64,000 nt of DNA from Bradyrhizobium rifense (GCF_008123425.1 NZ_VSSS01000018.1:1-64000); one strand, 5' to 3'. Positions 26,915 to 35,248 are shown, numbered from the stretch's first letter. Translations and numbers: made by a program. Notes: generated from the letters alone by a model not told the origin.

Positions 26915-27352
26915 ATGGCGAGAATGGCGCCCGGAGTCGGTCCCAAATCACTGCTGCATCCCGGCTTCATCGGCGCTGGATCGACTCTACTGATTGCCGG
27001 TTTGGCGACCGACATCATGTACTGGGATACATCGAACTGGCAGTGGGCCAACTCATCGGCATGGCTGATTGTTGGGGGATTGGTCCTGGCTCTCGTCGCC
27101 GCGAATGTTCTCATCATCGATTTTCTCACGGGCCGCGCCGGGCGGATCAATTGGATCTCCTTCTTTCTGGTCGCAGCGGCCACGCTTCTATCTCTCCTGA
27201 ATGTTTTCGTCCACAGCCGCGACGCCTGGACCTCGGTCGTGCCGCAGGGAATCTCGATCTCCGCGATCGTGACGATTCTGCTGCTGGTGGCCGCCTTCAA
27301 TGGATGGAAGGTGACCACGATTCGTACTCCTGCGAACGGAGACCGCTTGTGA
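26915..27352 (+). CDS. DUF2231-type membrane protein
   Basis: 145 aa, four hydrophobic helices: SLLHPGFIGAGSTLLIAGLA, SSAWLIVGGLVLALVAANVL, NWISFFLVAAATLLSLLNVF and ISISAIVTILLLVAAFNGWK. The layout matches DUF2231 inner-membrane proteins, which in Bradyrhizobium-type genomes often precede a sorbosone dehydrogenase-like lipoprotein. Its TGA overlaps the next gene's GTG (27349-27352). Possibly a membrane anchor or electron route for the dehydrogenase; unproven. Confidence 0.85.
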   Translation: MARMAPGVGPKSLLHPGFIGAGSTLLIAGLATDIMYWDTSNWQWANSSAWLIVGGLVLALVAANVLIIDFLTGRAGRINWISFFLVAAATLLSLLNVFVHSRDAWTSVVPQGISISAIVTILLLVAAFNGWKVTTIRTPANGDRL

Positions 27353-28671
27353 CTCATGCAATGTTTCGCGCCCTGCCGGCCCTCTGCGCCTTGGTCGCGC
27401 TGGCTGGCTGCGGCGATCAGGGTGGCGATCCCATGCGGCAATACGGGGCAGACCCCTACCTTCCGGAGCCTCAGAATTATCTGTTGCCGCCCATGAGCGT
27501 CCCCAAGGCGGTGGGCTGGAAACCAGGTGAGACGCCGACCGTCACGGGTGGATTGAAAGTCCAGGCTATGGCGACAGGACTGATGCATCCTCGCATCGTC
27601 TACCCTCTGCCGAACGGCGACATCCTGGTCGTCGAGGGCAACAGTCCCGGCACAACACCTTTCCGGCCCAAGGACTTCATCCAGGGCAAGGTGAAGGCGA
27701 GGGCCGGAACGGCCGGCAGAGGCGGCAACCGCATCACACTGCTTCGCGATGCCGACGGCGATGGGAAGCCGGAAGACCAGACGGTTCTCGTTGACCACCT
27801 TCATTCACCTTACGGCGTGGCCTATGTGGACGGCACGCTTTACGTCGCTAACACGGACGCGATCATGGCGTTCAAGTACGCGCTCGGGCAGACCAAGATA
27901 ACCGAGCCAGGTACGAAGCTTGCGGACCTTCCAGCCGGACCGATCGACCACCACTGGACCAAAGCCATGGCCGCCAGCCCCGATGGATCCAAACTCTATG
28001 TCGGTGTTGGGTCCAACAGCAACATCACCGAAAACGGCTTTGACGCCGAAGAGGGGCGGGCCGCGATTTACCAGGTCGACCGCCAGACCGGTGCCAAGCG
28101 CATTTTTGCCTCGGGCACGCGCAATCCGACCAATCTGGCGGTCGATCCCGAAACAGGCCGGCTGTTTGTGGTGGTGAACGAGCGCGACGAGATCGGCCCC
28201 GACCTGGTACCGGACTATCTCACCATGGTTCAGGAGGGCGCCTTCTATGGTTGGCCTTACAGCTATTGGGGCCAGCACGTAGACGTCCGCGTCCATCCGC
28301 AGAGACCCGACTTGGTGGCCAAGGCGGTCAAACCCGACTACGGCCTGAGTTCACACGTGGCGGCGCTCGGCCTCGCGTTCAGCAAAGGCGAGACGCTGTC
28401 TGATAAATTCAGTAACGGCATTTTTGTCGGTGAGCACGGCAGTTGGGACCGCAGCCCGGTCAATGGTTATCAGGTCATTTTTGTGCCGCTAGTGAACGGG
28501 CGCCCGGAGGGCAAACCTGTCCCGGTCGTTACCGGATTTCTCGGCAACGACAACGATACTGTGCGTGGCCGCCCCGTCGGCGTGGCGCTCGACCGCACCG
28601 GAGCGCTGCTGGTCGCCGACGACACGGGAAACGCGATTTGGCGCGTCAGCGCGGATCAGTCGGGACACTAG
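27349..28671 (+). CDS. sorbosone dehydrogenase-type beta-propeller lipoprotein
   Basis: 440 aa from the GTG at 27349, chosen because it overlaps the upstream stop and gives a lipoprotein signal MTHAMFRALPALCALVALAG then Cys (lipobox LAGC); ATG 27361 would also keep it. The mature protein is a six-bladed propeller of the glucose/sorbosone dehydrogenase family: PLPNGDILVVEGNSPGT, LRDADGDGKPEDQT, DHLHSPYGVAYVDGTLYVAN, IFASGTRNPTNLAVDPETG, GWPYSYWGQHVD and IFVGEHGSWDRS. Family members use PQQ and Ca2+ to oxidise sugars or aldehydes in the periplasm. Likely anchored in the outer face of a membrane and stress-induced through the upstream promoter. Confidence 0.9.
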   Translation: MTHAMFRALPALCALVALAGCGDQGGDPMRQYGADPYLPEPQNYLLPPMSVPKAVGWKPGETPTVTGGLKVQAMATGLMHPRIVYPLPNGDILVVEGNSPGTTPFRPKDFIQGKVKARAGTAGRGGNRITLLRDADGDGKPEDQTVLVDHLHSPYGVAYVDGTLYVANTDAIMAFKYALGQTKITEPGTKLADLPAGPIDHHWTKAMAASPDGSKLYVGVGSNSNITENGFDAEEGRAAIYQVDRQTGAKRIFASGTRNPTNLAVDPETGRLFVVVNERDEIGPDLVPDYLTMVQEGAFYGWPYSYWGQHVDVRVHPQRPDLVAKAVKPDYGLSSHVAALGLAFSKGETLSDKFSNGIFVGEHGSWDRSPVNGYQVIFVPLVNGRPEGKPVPVVTGFLGNDNDTVRGRPVGVALDRTGALLVADDTGNAIWRVSADQSGH

Positions 28672-28690
28672 CTCATGGAAGCCCGGCACA

Positions 28691-28792
28691 ATGGAGCATG
28701 AGCATCCGAAGGAAGCCGCGGCAGCGGAAGGCGGCAAGGCGATTCTGGTCGGGGGCGACCCGCGCCGAGTCGAGGCTATCTCGGCGCACTAG
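28691..28792 (+). CDS. possible 33-aa peptide
   Basis: ATG 28691: MEHEHPKEAAAAEGGKAILV then GGDPRRVEAISAH, stop 28792. It follows the dehydrogenase by 19 bp on the same strand. No recognisable family; could be chance. Confidence 0.25.
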   Translation: MEHEHPKEAAAAEGGKAILVGGDPRRVEAISAH

Positions 28793-28804
28793 CTCTGCGA
28801 TTTG

Positions 28805-28966
28805 CTACTCGATATGACAGGCGGCGGGGGCTCTTCGAATAGACATGGGAATCTGCTCGTCCCCTAGCTTTGCGCGGTGCTCCAGGTAGAGCTGGCCTGC
28901 GACCAGCATGACACCCGCGCAAGCCAATCCGAAAGCGGCGGTAACGAGGTCGCGATAGTCGTCCAT
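28805..28966 (-). CDS. small single-TM protein, 53 aa
   Basis: From ATG 28966: MDDYRDLVTAAFGLACAGVM then LVAGQLYLEH, one membrane helix, and a basic tail. A longer start at 29032 would add 22 unconvincing residues. The EcfG-like site 24 bp upstream supports the shorter start. Function unknown. Confidence 0.55.
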   Translation of the reverse strand: MDDYRDLVTAAFGLACAGVMLVAGQLYLEHRAKLGDEQIPMSIRRAPAACHIE

Positions 28967-28989
28967 GGTGGCGTTAACAGAAGTACCTG

Positions 28990-29015
28990 AACTTTCCGCG
29001 CAGCGCTTTGGTTCC
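28990..29015 (-). promoter_or_regulatory. EcfG-type promoter
   Basis: Minus strand: GGAAC (29015-29011), 17 bp, AGTT ending at 28990, placed 23 bp before ATG 28966. Confidence 0.45.
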
Positions 29016-29231
29016 GGCGGAGTGGCCTCCACAAGTTATCGAACCACATTCCTCTTTCCTGCAATCAATTACGATCCGTTGACCACTCGCAGACCTGCAT
29101 GATTCATTCATTCCGAAGCCATCTCGATTGGCGTTGGTTTCGACCGCCCTTGGGGTGCGGCCGCCAAAACACGCATACGAGCGATCTCATGGAACAAATC
29201 CGTTACGTCGTAATTTTGTGATCGCCGCCGA

Positions 29232-30019
29232 AACCAGTGCCGGGTGCCGATCGGGCCAACCACATTCCGGCGGAGCTGCGTACCGTTTGCTTACAAGCCA
29301 TCTTCGCTTGGCTGGCAAGGTGGCTCTTCGCTACCGGGGCTACGGGCTGCCCGTCGCCGACCTTATCTCGGAAGCGAATGTCGGCCTTATGCAGGCCGTC
29401 AAGAAATTCGATCCGCACAAAGGCGTCAAGCTCGCCACATATGCCCGCTGGTGGATCAAAGCGAGCATGCAGGAGTATGTCCTTCGGTCCCGGTCCCTCG
29501 TGAAAATGGGCACTACGCCGGCGAAAAAAAGCTCTTCTTTAACTTGCGCAGCTCAAAAGCCGTCTTGGTGAGACGATGCCGAACTAACCGCCGATCAGAT
29601 CGAATAAGTCGCTCAGGATCTCGGTGTTGCAGGTCGTGACGTCGTCGAAATGAACGGCCGGATCCGCATGAGATGTCGTAAAGTGCCCATCGCCGAGGAC
29701 GCCTCCGCGGAAGATATGATTTATCCCCTGAGAGAAGATTCACCGGATCCCTCAAAGTCAAATGGCCGAAGCAGAGGAGCGCCAACGCGTACTTCGGGCT
29801 CTCAATCGAGCTCTGTCCGTTCTTTCCGCGAGAGAACGACGCGTGATCGATGCGCGGCTTATGACAGAACAAGCGCAGACGCTTGATGAACTTGGTGGGG
29901 AACTGCGTATTTCGAGCGAACGCGTCCGGCAGATCGGAGGGCGGGCTCCGCAAAAGATCAAGGCTGCGGTCAGAGCAGAAATCGAAGGGCGCCGCCGATC
30001 CGCGCGATCGCGTGCGTAA
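29232..30019 (+). pseudogene. rpoH-like sigma factor remnant
   Basis: Region 2 of a sigma-32-type factor is clear: LTSHLRLAGKVALRYRGYGL, ADLISEANVGLMQAVKKFDP, LATYARWWIKASMQEYVLRS and SLVKMGTT. The frame then shifts to KKLFFNLRSSK, the RpoH box, and again to DAELTADQIE with an in-frame TAA, then VAQDLGVAGRDVVEMNGRIR. Regions 3-4 reappear in yet another frame from 29762: MAEAEERQRVLRALNRALSV, LSARERRVIDARLM and ELRISSERVRQI (helix-turn-helix). Several shifts and a stop make it non-functional. Region 1 before ~29270 is not recognisable. Confidence 0.85.
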
Positions 30020-30129
30020 AAGCGCTGTCCCTATGCCGGGTCGCCAGCGGCGGCGGCCGAGGCTGCACATCCGTAGTCGAGCGGAGAGTTTCGCCGCCTG
30101 AAGATGCGCTGGGGTGGGTCTGACGCCGA

Positions 30130-30303
30130 GCAATCTTGGAAGCGGGCGCTCGCAGGAGGTTCGGTTGCGTTTACAGTTGTAGTTTCTCTCAGGCTGATGG
30201 ACGATATTGTTACAGCTCTTGCAGCGATAAAGGCGCTTGAAGACGGTTCATGCTTTTGCGTGGCCTCGTAGCAATCTCCACAGTCGGCGCACATGAAGAT
30301 CAC
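30130..30303 (-). pseudogene. small zinc-ribbon protein with frameshift
   Basis: On the minus strand one frame reads VIFMCADCGDCYEATQKHEP then SSSAF; two bases over the sequence continues LYRCKSCNNIVHQPERNYNC. Joined, these give two CxxC pairs ~25 residues apart, the layout of small zinc-ribbon proteins seen in rhizobia. The break is at ~30222. The C-terminal limit is uncertain. Confidence 0.55.
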
Positions 30304-30329
30304 GGTAATCGGCTCCGCCACCTGCCCAC

Positions 30330-31119
30330 CCCTAAGCTTAGCAGATGGGGACACTTTACGCCTGCCACGCAACGGTCACGATTGGATCAAGCGCTTCTCC
30401 GTCATTGCCGGTGCTTTCGACCTTCCATATCAGGCCATCATCGACGGCGAGGTGGTGGTCGTTCACGAAAACCGCACCAACTTTTCCGAATTGCAGGCCG
30501 AGCTCGCAGGAGGCCGCCAAGACCGTTTGCTGTTCTACGCCTTCGATCTGCTGTGGCTGGATGGTCAGGACCTTCGGAAGACTTCCCAGCTTGCGCGGAA
30601 AGAGCTGCTGAAGGAGTTATTCGAGACGCACGGAATAGACTCGCGGGCTCTCTACAGCGAGCACGCTGAAGGCGACGCGCAGGAGCTGTTTAAGGCAGCA
30701 GCACGGTTGAATTTTGAAGGCATCATCTCCAAGCGTGTTGACCCCCCGTACCGATCGGAGCGGACTGAAGCCTGGTGGAAGGTCAAGACCGTCCAGCGCG
30801 AGAAATCCCCGTGGTTGGCTTCATCAAAGATCCCACCGGAGTCGCTGCACTCTACCTCGGCAAGAAAGAAGGCAAGGAGCTGCGCTACATGGGGAAGGTC
30901 GGGACCGGTTGGAGCCGAACCACGTCGGCCAAAATCCGCAAGGCACTGGATACGGTCGTCAGCCCAAAGCAGAAGCTCACCAAACCGATCAAGAAGCCGA
31001 AGGCTACTTGGGTTGAGCCAAGGTTCTATGCTGACATCGAATATCGGGACATCACGTCGGAAGGGCTTTTGCGCGCCAGCTCATTCAAAAGTCTGAGCAA
31101 AGGAACAGGCGGTCGATAG
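30330..31119 (+). pseudogene. ligD: ligD ligase-domain remnant (5' half missing, frameshift)
   Basis: The ATG at 30293 lies in non-homologous sequence; from ~30330 the frame matches the ATP-dependent DNA ligase domain of LigD: NGHDWIKRFSVIAGAF, YQAIIDGEVVVVHENRTNFS, LLFYAFDLLWLDGQDLR, and LNFEGIISKRVDPPYRSERT. The frame is lost near 30800 and continues one frame over as VVGFIKDPTGVAALYLGKKE, GTGWSRTTSAKIRKAL and IEYRDITSEGLLRASSF (OB-fold domain). The nucleotidyl-accepting lysine motif (KxDG), which should precede this part, is absent, as are the Pol and phosphoesterase domains. LigD acts with Ku in end joining; this copy cannot ligate. Confidence 0.85.
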
Positions 31120-31126
31120 CAGCGTT
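31102..31126 (+). promoter_or_regulatory. EcfG-type promoter, exact consensus
   Basis: GGAAC (31102-31106), 16 bp, CGTT (31123-31126), 18 bp before ATG 31145. It overlaps the 3' end of the ligD remnant. Confidence 0.65.
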
Positions 31127-31144
31127 TCTCCGATGGAGGACGCT

Positions 31145-31294
31145 ATGACCACCGAAACCCAAGATAAAGCCGCTGAATGTGCCCGAGAGGCTCGCAAACA
31201 GGCTGCGTTATTGGCTCCGGGTAAGGTTCGCGATGCACTCCTCGAAAAGGCTAGACAATATGAGGCCGAAATGCCCGATGAGAAGCTTCATTGA
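31145..31294 (+). CDS. small helical protein, 49 aa
   Basis: ATG 31145 preceded by GGAGGA. MTTETQDKAAECAREARKQA, LLAPGKVRDALLEKARQYEA, EMPDEKLH. Same helix-Pro/Gly-helix layout as the 66-aa product at 5084-5284. Soluble, function unknown, expected to be stress-induced given the consensus EcfG site. Confidence 0.65.
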   Translation: MTTETQDKAAECAREARKQAALLAPGKVRDALLEKARQYEAEMPDEKLH

Positions 31295-31481
31295 CGATCA
31301 AAGCGCGAGGGCGTGGAAGTATACGGCAGATGATGTGGCCGACGAAAACCGGACTTCTCTGTCTGAACGCCCGTGTACTTAGCCGCGCTCTCAGATTATT
31401 GAGCTGCGCTTCTTCACCGCACATTTTCGTCCATGTGGTGGGTTTGTTGACGGCCCTGCAGATTTAAAACGTTCCACCTTG

Positions 31482-31506
31482 GGAACAAATGCGGCGGTCA
31501 TCGGTT
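31482..31506 (+). promoter_or_regulatory. EcfG-type promoter
   Basis: GGAAC (31482-31486), 16 bp, GGTT (31503-31506), 20 bp before ATG 31527; one mismatch to the -10 CGTT. Confidence 0.6.
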
Positions 31507-31526
31507 GATTGACTGAGGAGGACATC

Positions 31527-31613
31527 ATGGGCTTTGGAAGAGGCGCACTGCTTTGGATGCTTGGCATTCCGCTGCCGATTGTTTTGCTGCTCGCACTGTT
31601 CTGGCATCACTAA
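31527..31613 (+). CDS. 28-aa membrane peptide
   Basis: Strong ribosome-binding site GAGGAGG 5 bp before ATG 31527. Sequence MGFGRGALLWMLGIPLPIVL then LLALFWHH: a Gly/Arg start, a Pro-kinked membrane helix and a His-His end. This short peptide recurs in rhizobia. It has its own promoter and terminator, so it is a genuine one-gene unit despite its size. Function unknown. Confidence 0.75.
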   Translation: MGFGRGALLWMLGIPLPIVLLLALFWHH

Positions 31614-31640
31614 GGGCGGATGTACCCCTTGATGCTTGTT

Positions 31641-31668
31641 GGCCCTCGGCTCACGCTGGGGGCCTTTT
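31641..31668 (+). terminator. rho-independent terminator
   Basis: GGCCC (31641-31645) pairs with GGGCC (31660-31664), followed by four T, 27 bp after the stop of the 28-aa gene. Confidence 0.7.
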
Positions 31669-31780
31669 GCATTTGCGACGCACTGATTGCTCAACGCAGT
31701 CGCTCGAGGGCAATTCAACACATCTCGGCAAGCGCTCCTCGCTCGCGGCAATAGGTCCTTGGCAGCTCAGCGCGAGTAAT

Positions 31781-31912
31781 CTAGTCCATGTCGGGCTCTG
31801 AGGTCCGCAGAGCCTTATCGATAAGCGCGCGTACGCGCCGGGCGGCCAACAGTCCGAGCCTTGCTTCGAGAAATCCGGTTTGAACGGTTAGCAGCTTGGT
31901 ACGCCGCGGCAT
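31781..31912 (-). CDS. small basic protein in repeat copy B, 43 aa
   Basis: MPRRTKLLTVQTGFLEARLG then LLAARRVRALIDKALRTSEP and DMD. Counterpart of the 74-aa ORF in copy A with the middle missing. Function unknown; see the repeat-pair finding. Confidence 0.45.
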   Translation of the reverse strand: MPRRTKLLTVQTGFLEARLGLLAARRVRALIDKALRTSEPDMD

Positions 31913-32087
31913 GAAAAAGCCGGTGGCTGTAAATGGCGTTGATGAACGCAAACATCCAAGCGCAACCGGAGGGTGAGCGCAAGATAGTCGTGGCTGCGCT
32001 AGCTGGATAGTCGCCCAACGAAATCCCGCTACACGACATGTTGCGGTAGCGCCAAATCGAAGGTCTCTCTCGCCTGGCTGGAGACGG

Positions 32088-32115
32088 AAAAGCTGCCGCG
32101 CTAAGCCCGGCAGCT
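32088..32115 (-). terminator. rho-independent terminator of the Gly-rich protein gene
   Basis: AGCTGCCG (32091-32098) pairs with CGGCAGCT (32108-32115); on the minus strand it is followed by a T run. It is 26 bp beyond the stop at 32141. Confidence 0.8.
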
Positions 32116-32140
32116 TCTGTTGCTTGTCAGGCGTGAATGG

Positions 32141-32443
32141 TTAGCGACCGGTGGGATCCTGACTGCGCCCCGGACGAACATTCTGGGGGCCGCCTTGGCC
32201 GGCGCTGGTGCCTCCGTTGGACCCGGCCCCGGCACCGCTGGTGCCCGCGCTTGATCCATTACCGGCCCCGGCTCCTCCCATGCCTGCGCCACCTGTTCCA
32301 GCTCCGGCACCCGCGCCTGCTCCCCCTGCACCCGCGCCGCCGGCTCCTCCACCTGCGCCGCCGCCCGCTTGGGCGTGGGCGAAACCGACCGACGCACCGG
32401 CAAGCAATGCGCACAGAGCGACCGAGAATATTGTCTTCCGCAT
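32141..32443 (-). CDS. exported glycine/alanine-rich repeat protein, 100 aa
   Basis: Signal peptide MRKTIFSVALCALLAGASVG then FAHA/QA. The mature part is almost entirely Gly and Ala (GGAGAG, GAGTGG, GMGGAG units), then Ser/Thr-Gly stretches, ending NVRPGRSQDPTGR. Disordered and secreted or periplasmic; function unknown. Own terminator. The 3' end was copied into repeat A. Confidence 0.75.
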   Translation of the reverse strand: MRKTIFSVALCALLAGASVGFAHAQAGGGAGGGAGGAGAGGAGAGAGAGTGGAGMGGAGAGNGSSAGTSGAGAGSNGGTSAGQGGPQNVRPGRSQDPTGR

Positions 32444-32644
32444 TGTTCAACTCCGTTTTGTTGATTAATCATCAACCGAAGCTGCATGCGGGCGTTCCTA
32501 AGCATCGGTCTGGCGATAGACTTGCTTCCTGCCCATTGCGGCGGCGATCAATCACCTCTTCGTGGGTCCGCTTTATTCGCAGGCTCCCGAATCAAACGGC
32601 CGCGTGTCGTTGCAGAGTCTCATTCGAGGGTCTCAGCCGTAATA

Positions 32645-32669
32645 GGAACGCTGGCTTCGGAATCGTGTT
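32645..32669 (+). promoter_or_regulatory. EcfG-type promoter
   Basis: GGAAC (32645-32649), 16 bp, TGTT (32666-32669), 41 bp before ATG 32711. Confidence 0.45.
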
Positions 32670-32710
32670 GCCTATTCTGGCCGTGCTAAGCTGAGGCAAC
32701 GTTTAAGATC

Positions 32711-33012
32711 ATGGCATCCGGTGAGTTCTCGCATTACGCCAAGATGATTCGTCCGCTCAGCAATTTTATAAGGAGGCGGCGGACTGCCGCGCGGAGGCAG
32801 CAGGCAGCCCCAGCCAGGTCGATAGAGAGGGCTGGTTGAAGCTTGCGAGTGACTGGGCGGAACTCGCGTTGACAGCGGGAGAGGGGCCAAATTTTCCGGC
32901 GGGGCTAACGCTCGATGCGGCGCAGCAAAACATTCCGCTCGCTGGGTTGAGCCACGCGCACAAGCTGCCTTGGTTCGCGCTTTGGCCGGGCGCGCGGTTA
33001 CACGTTGGCTGA
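32711..33012 (+). pseudogene. small helical protein with homopolymer frameshift
   Basis: ATG 32711 encodes MASGEFSHYAKMIRPLSNF and then leaves frame; the neighbouring frame continues YKEAADCRAEAAGSPSQVDR, EGWLKLASDWAELALTAGEG and stops at 33012. Only four T are present at 32764-32767 where five would keep one frame. The REGWLKLASDWAELA segment resembles the small family seen at 4440-4721. Either a 1-base deletion or a sequencing error. Confidence 0.65.
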
Positions 33013-33043
33013 AACCAGGACGAACGTCCCCCGTACACTAGCT

Positions 33044-33178
33044 ATGGGTAAAGATCGGAAGCCAGCGGATCAGCCTGAAGAAAAGCCGTCTCGCACGAAG
33101 GAGGCGCGGCAGGTCGTCCAAGAGTACATCGACGACCAGAAGGCGCTGATTAAAAAGCTTTGCAGGAAGTTGAGTTAA
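33044..33178 (+). CDS. small helical protein, 44 aa
   Basis: ATG 33044 to TAA 33178: MGKDRKPADQPEEKPSRTKE, ARQVVQEYIDDQKALIKKLC, RKLS. A charged N-terminus and one long amphipathic helix. Similar VxEYxxDxxxIIxKLRxxL tails are found in small rhizobial proteins. Function unknown. Confidence 0.6.
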   Translation: MGKDRKPADQPEEKPSRTKEARQVVQEYIDDQKALIKKLCRKLS

Positions 33179-33296
33179 GTCCGCGCCTCAGTTGGCAGCG
33201 CTTCGAGAGCGACCTGATCTTCATCGACTCGTGGCTTAAGAAGAAATCTTGTCGCCCGTTAGAGCGCGGTTTAGGCTTCGCAATCGGAGACCACGA

Positions 33297-34079
33297 ATGG
33301 ATGTCGAACGGGCCTTGCCACGTCCTCTGTATCGAAGCGTGGTGCGCTCGTTCGAGGAGAGACGCATCGAACTAGGCAGCGCCGTACTGAGCTGGCCAGT
33401 TGCCGCACCACCTCATCAAATCCTGAATATCCACCTTGGCGAGCCGTATCGCGTTCGCGTCGATGGTCGCGCAAACAGTACTCCCGACATCAGCGTGGTC
33501 GGACCGCAAACCTATCGTCGTGCGCATGTTTCATTGTCCGGCTCAGTCCATGTCTTCAACATTCTTTTTCAACCGGCTGGCCTGAACCGCCTCTTCGGGA
33601 TCAACATGATGTCCCTGGTCAATCAGGATCCTGCGGCCTCGGACGTCCTCGGCAAATCCGCCGCAACCCTTGGCGACGCCGTGCGCACGGCGGCTGACTT
33701 CGAGCTGCGTGTCGCAGCTGCCGAAAGCTGGGTCGGGACGATGCTTGAGCGACGTAGCCCGGAACACCCAATCGGCGTTGCGGCACGCAACATGATTACC
33801 GTCCAGGGGCTGCGTCAGGATCGAGTACCTTGTCGCCAAATCCGGTCTCAGCACGAGCCAATTCCAGCGCCGGTTTGCGACACAGGTCGGGTTAGCGTCA
33901 AAGCTGTTCGCGCGGACTATCCGCTTCGATCGGTCCCTCCTTGCCCGCCGGAAGAGCCCGCGTCGTTCTTGGACCGACATTATCAGGCCCAGTTCATCCG
34001 AGAATGTCATGGCTTTGCGAGCCTGCCGCCAAGCGGCCTCGTCGGCGATTGGGACAACGCTTTTACGCCCGGAGAATGA
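33297..34079 (+). pseudogene. AraC-family regulator with two frame breaks
   Basis: ATG 33297 (MDVERALPRPLYRSVVRSFE), with GGAGA upstream. The sensor half is intact (SWPVAAPPHQILNIHLGEPY, VVGPQTYRRAHVSLSGSVHV, NILFQPAGLNRLFGINM). At ~33815 the HTH half shifts frame: VRIEYLVAKSGLSTSQFQRR and FATQVGLASKLFARTIRFDR. Near 33975 it returns to the first frame at FIRECHGFASLPPSGLVGDW, with about ten residues of the second HTH missing. The DNA-binding domain is destroyed. Confidence 0.85.
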
Positions 34080-34150
34080 CCGAAATCTACAAGCGCTGCC
34101 GCCGGCACTCCGATAATCTCGACCCACGTAGGACTGGCGGAGTAACGGAG

Positions 34151-34552
34151 ATGTCGACGAACCTCGAGCTTTTCAAAGCCATCGTCGAGCGTGGTTTCTC
34201 GCGTGGCGATGTGACGGTTGCGGACGACGTTTGCGCCGAGACGTTGGTCGAACATCAATATCTGACAAAAACCGATCTTCCGGGTCTGCAAATTCTGAAG
34301 GGTCAGATCGCGGATGCGCGGCAGAGCATCGAGGATCTAACGCTCACGATCGAGGCGAGCGTCGAAACCGACGATACGGTGTGGGCTCGCTGCAGAGCGA
34401 CCGGCGTCGATCCACGCTCGGACAAAACGGTGGCGATCGACGTCATGGACGTCTGTCGGTTTGCCGACGGCAAGCTGGTCGAGCACTGGGGCGTGCCAGA
34501 CCGGTTTGCACTTCTTCACCAGGCCGGAGCGTTGGCCCCGCCCCGCAAATGA
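34151..34552 (+). CDS. SnoaL-like (ester cyclase type) protein
   Basis: 133 aa from ATG 34151 (MSTNLELFKAIVERGFSRGD). The cone-shaped SnoaL/NTF2-like pattern is clear: DVCAETLVEHQYLT, RQSIEDLTLTIEASVETDDT, VWARCRATGV and VMDVCRFADGKLVEHWGVPD. Members act as cyclases, isomerases or unknown small-molecule enzymes. The longer frame upstream overlaps the AraC remnant and is rejected. It may be the former target of the adjacent AraC regulator. Confidence 0.85.
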   Translation: MSTNLELFKAIVERGFSRGDVTVADDVCAETLVEHQYLTKTDLPGLQILKGQIADARQSIEDLTLTIEASVETDDTVWARCRATGVDPRSDKTVAIDVMDVCRFADGKLVEHWGVPDRFALLHQAGALAPPRK

Positions 34553-34631
34553 TCACAAGACCGAAAGGCCAGTGCCCTGCCGCGACGATACGCACGAAAG
34601 CCTCCGGCGTTTTCCGCTGGAAGGTCATCGC

Positions 34632-34982
34632 TCAAACCAAGCGCAGGCTGAACTGCCGCGTGTCTAGTGCCGCGTGGCGATCCACGAATTCCTGCAGATG
34701 CGAGGGGACGTCGCTCAGTTGCAGATTGCAGCGATGCTGGATTTCGCGGGCGACATCCTCCGAGACGTCTTCCGACCAGCGCTCTGAGGTGTTGAAAGCC
34801 ACGACCCTGATCGGCCTGCAATACTCACCGGTGATCAGGTCCTGGATCACCGTCTCGAGGTCCGCGGTCTCCAGGTCCGCCTCGCGCCAGGCGCTTCCCG
34901 CACTCCCGAAATCATCAGCCACGAGATAGACGGTCGGCTCGTCGGCCGTGACGATCGAGGGGGTCCAACGAAACTGACGCAT
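34632..34982 (-). CDS. conserved hypothetical protein, 116 aa
   Basis: From ATG 34982 (MRQFRWTPSIVTADEPTVYL); a start at 35030 is possible. VADDFGSAGSAWREADLETA, IRVVAFNTSERWSEDVSEDV and REIQHRCNLQLSDVPSHLQE mark a rhizobial family of unknown role, strand-rich at the start and helical at the end. Soluble, monocistronic. Confidence 0.7.
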   Translation of the reverse strand: MRQFRWTPSIVTADEPTVYLVADDFGSAGSAWREADLETADLETVIQDLITGEYCRPIRVVAFNTSERWSEDVSEDVAREIQHRCNLQLSDVPSHLQEFVDRHAALDTRQFSLRLV

Positions 34983-35092
34983 AAGCAACTCCACATCACA
35001 GAACCGGGACTCAAGCGGGCGCAAGCTCATTAGTTCCGGCTAGAGGAACGCATGTCGGTTCAAAGCTTTTGTCTCTCAGCACAGGAGAGAAC

Positions 35093-35248
35093 ATGAGCAA
35101 GGAAACACCCAAAGACGATCCGCGGCAGCAGTCCGACGAGGCGACGCACAAGCAAACGGACAAGCCCTGGAAGGGCAATCCTGAGAAAGAGCAGCGTAAC
35201 GAGGCCGAACTCGACCTCGAGAAATGGCACAAGACGAAAACGCACTAG
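35093..35248 (+). CDS. small hydrophilic protein, 51 aa
   Basis: ATG 35093 with CAGGAGAG upstream. MSKETPKDDPRQQSDEATHK, QTDKPWKGNPEKEQRNEAEL, DLEKWHKTKTH: Lys/Glu/Gln-rich and intrinsically disordered, like small stress-associated hydrophilins. A family with the KPWKGNPEKEQ block recurs in Bradyrhizobium. Function unknown. Confidence 0.7.
   Translation: MSKETPKDDPRQQSDEATHKQTDKPWKGNPEKEQRNEAELDLEKWHKTKTH

Larger units (their letters stand above)
31689..32190. repeat. 0.5-kb direct repeat, copy B
   Basis: Near-identical to 24925-25488 apart from a ~90-bp gap and scattered changes. It contains the 43-aa minus-strand ORF, the terminator hairpin at 32088-32115 and the last codons of the Gly-rich protein gene. 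Confidence 0.85.
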
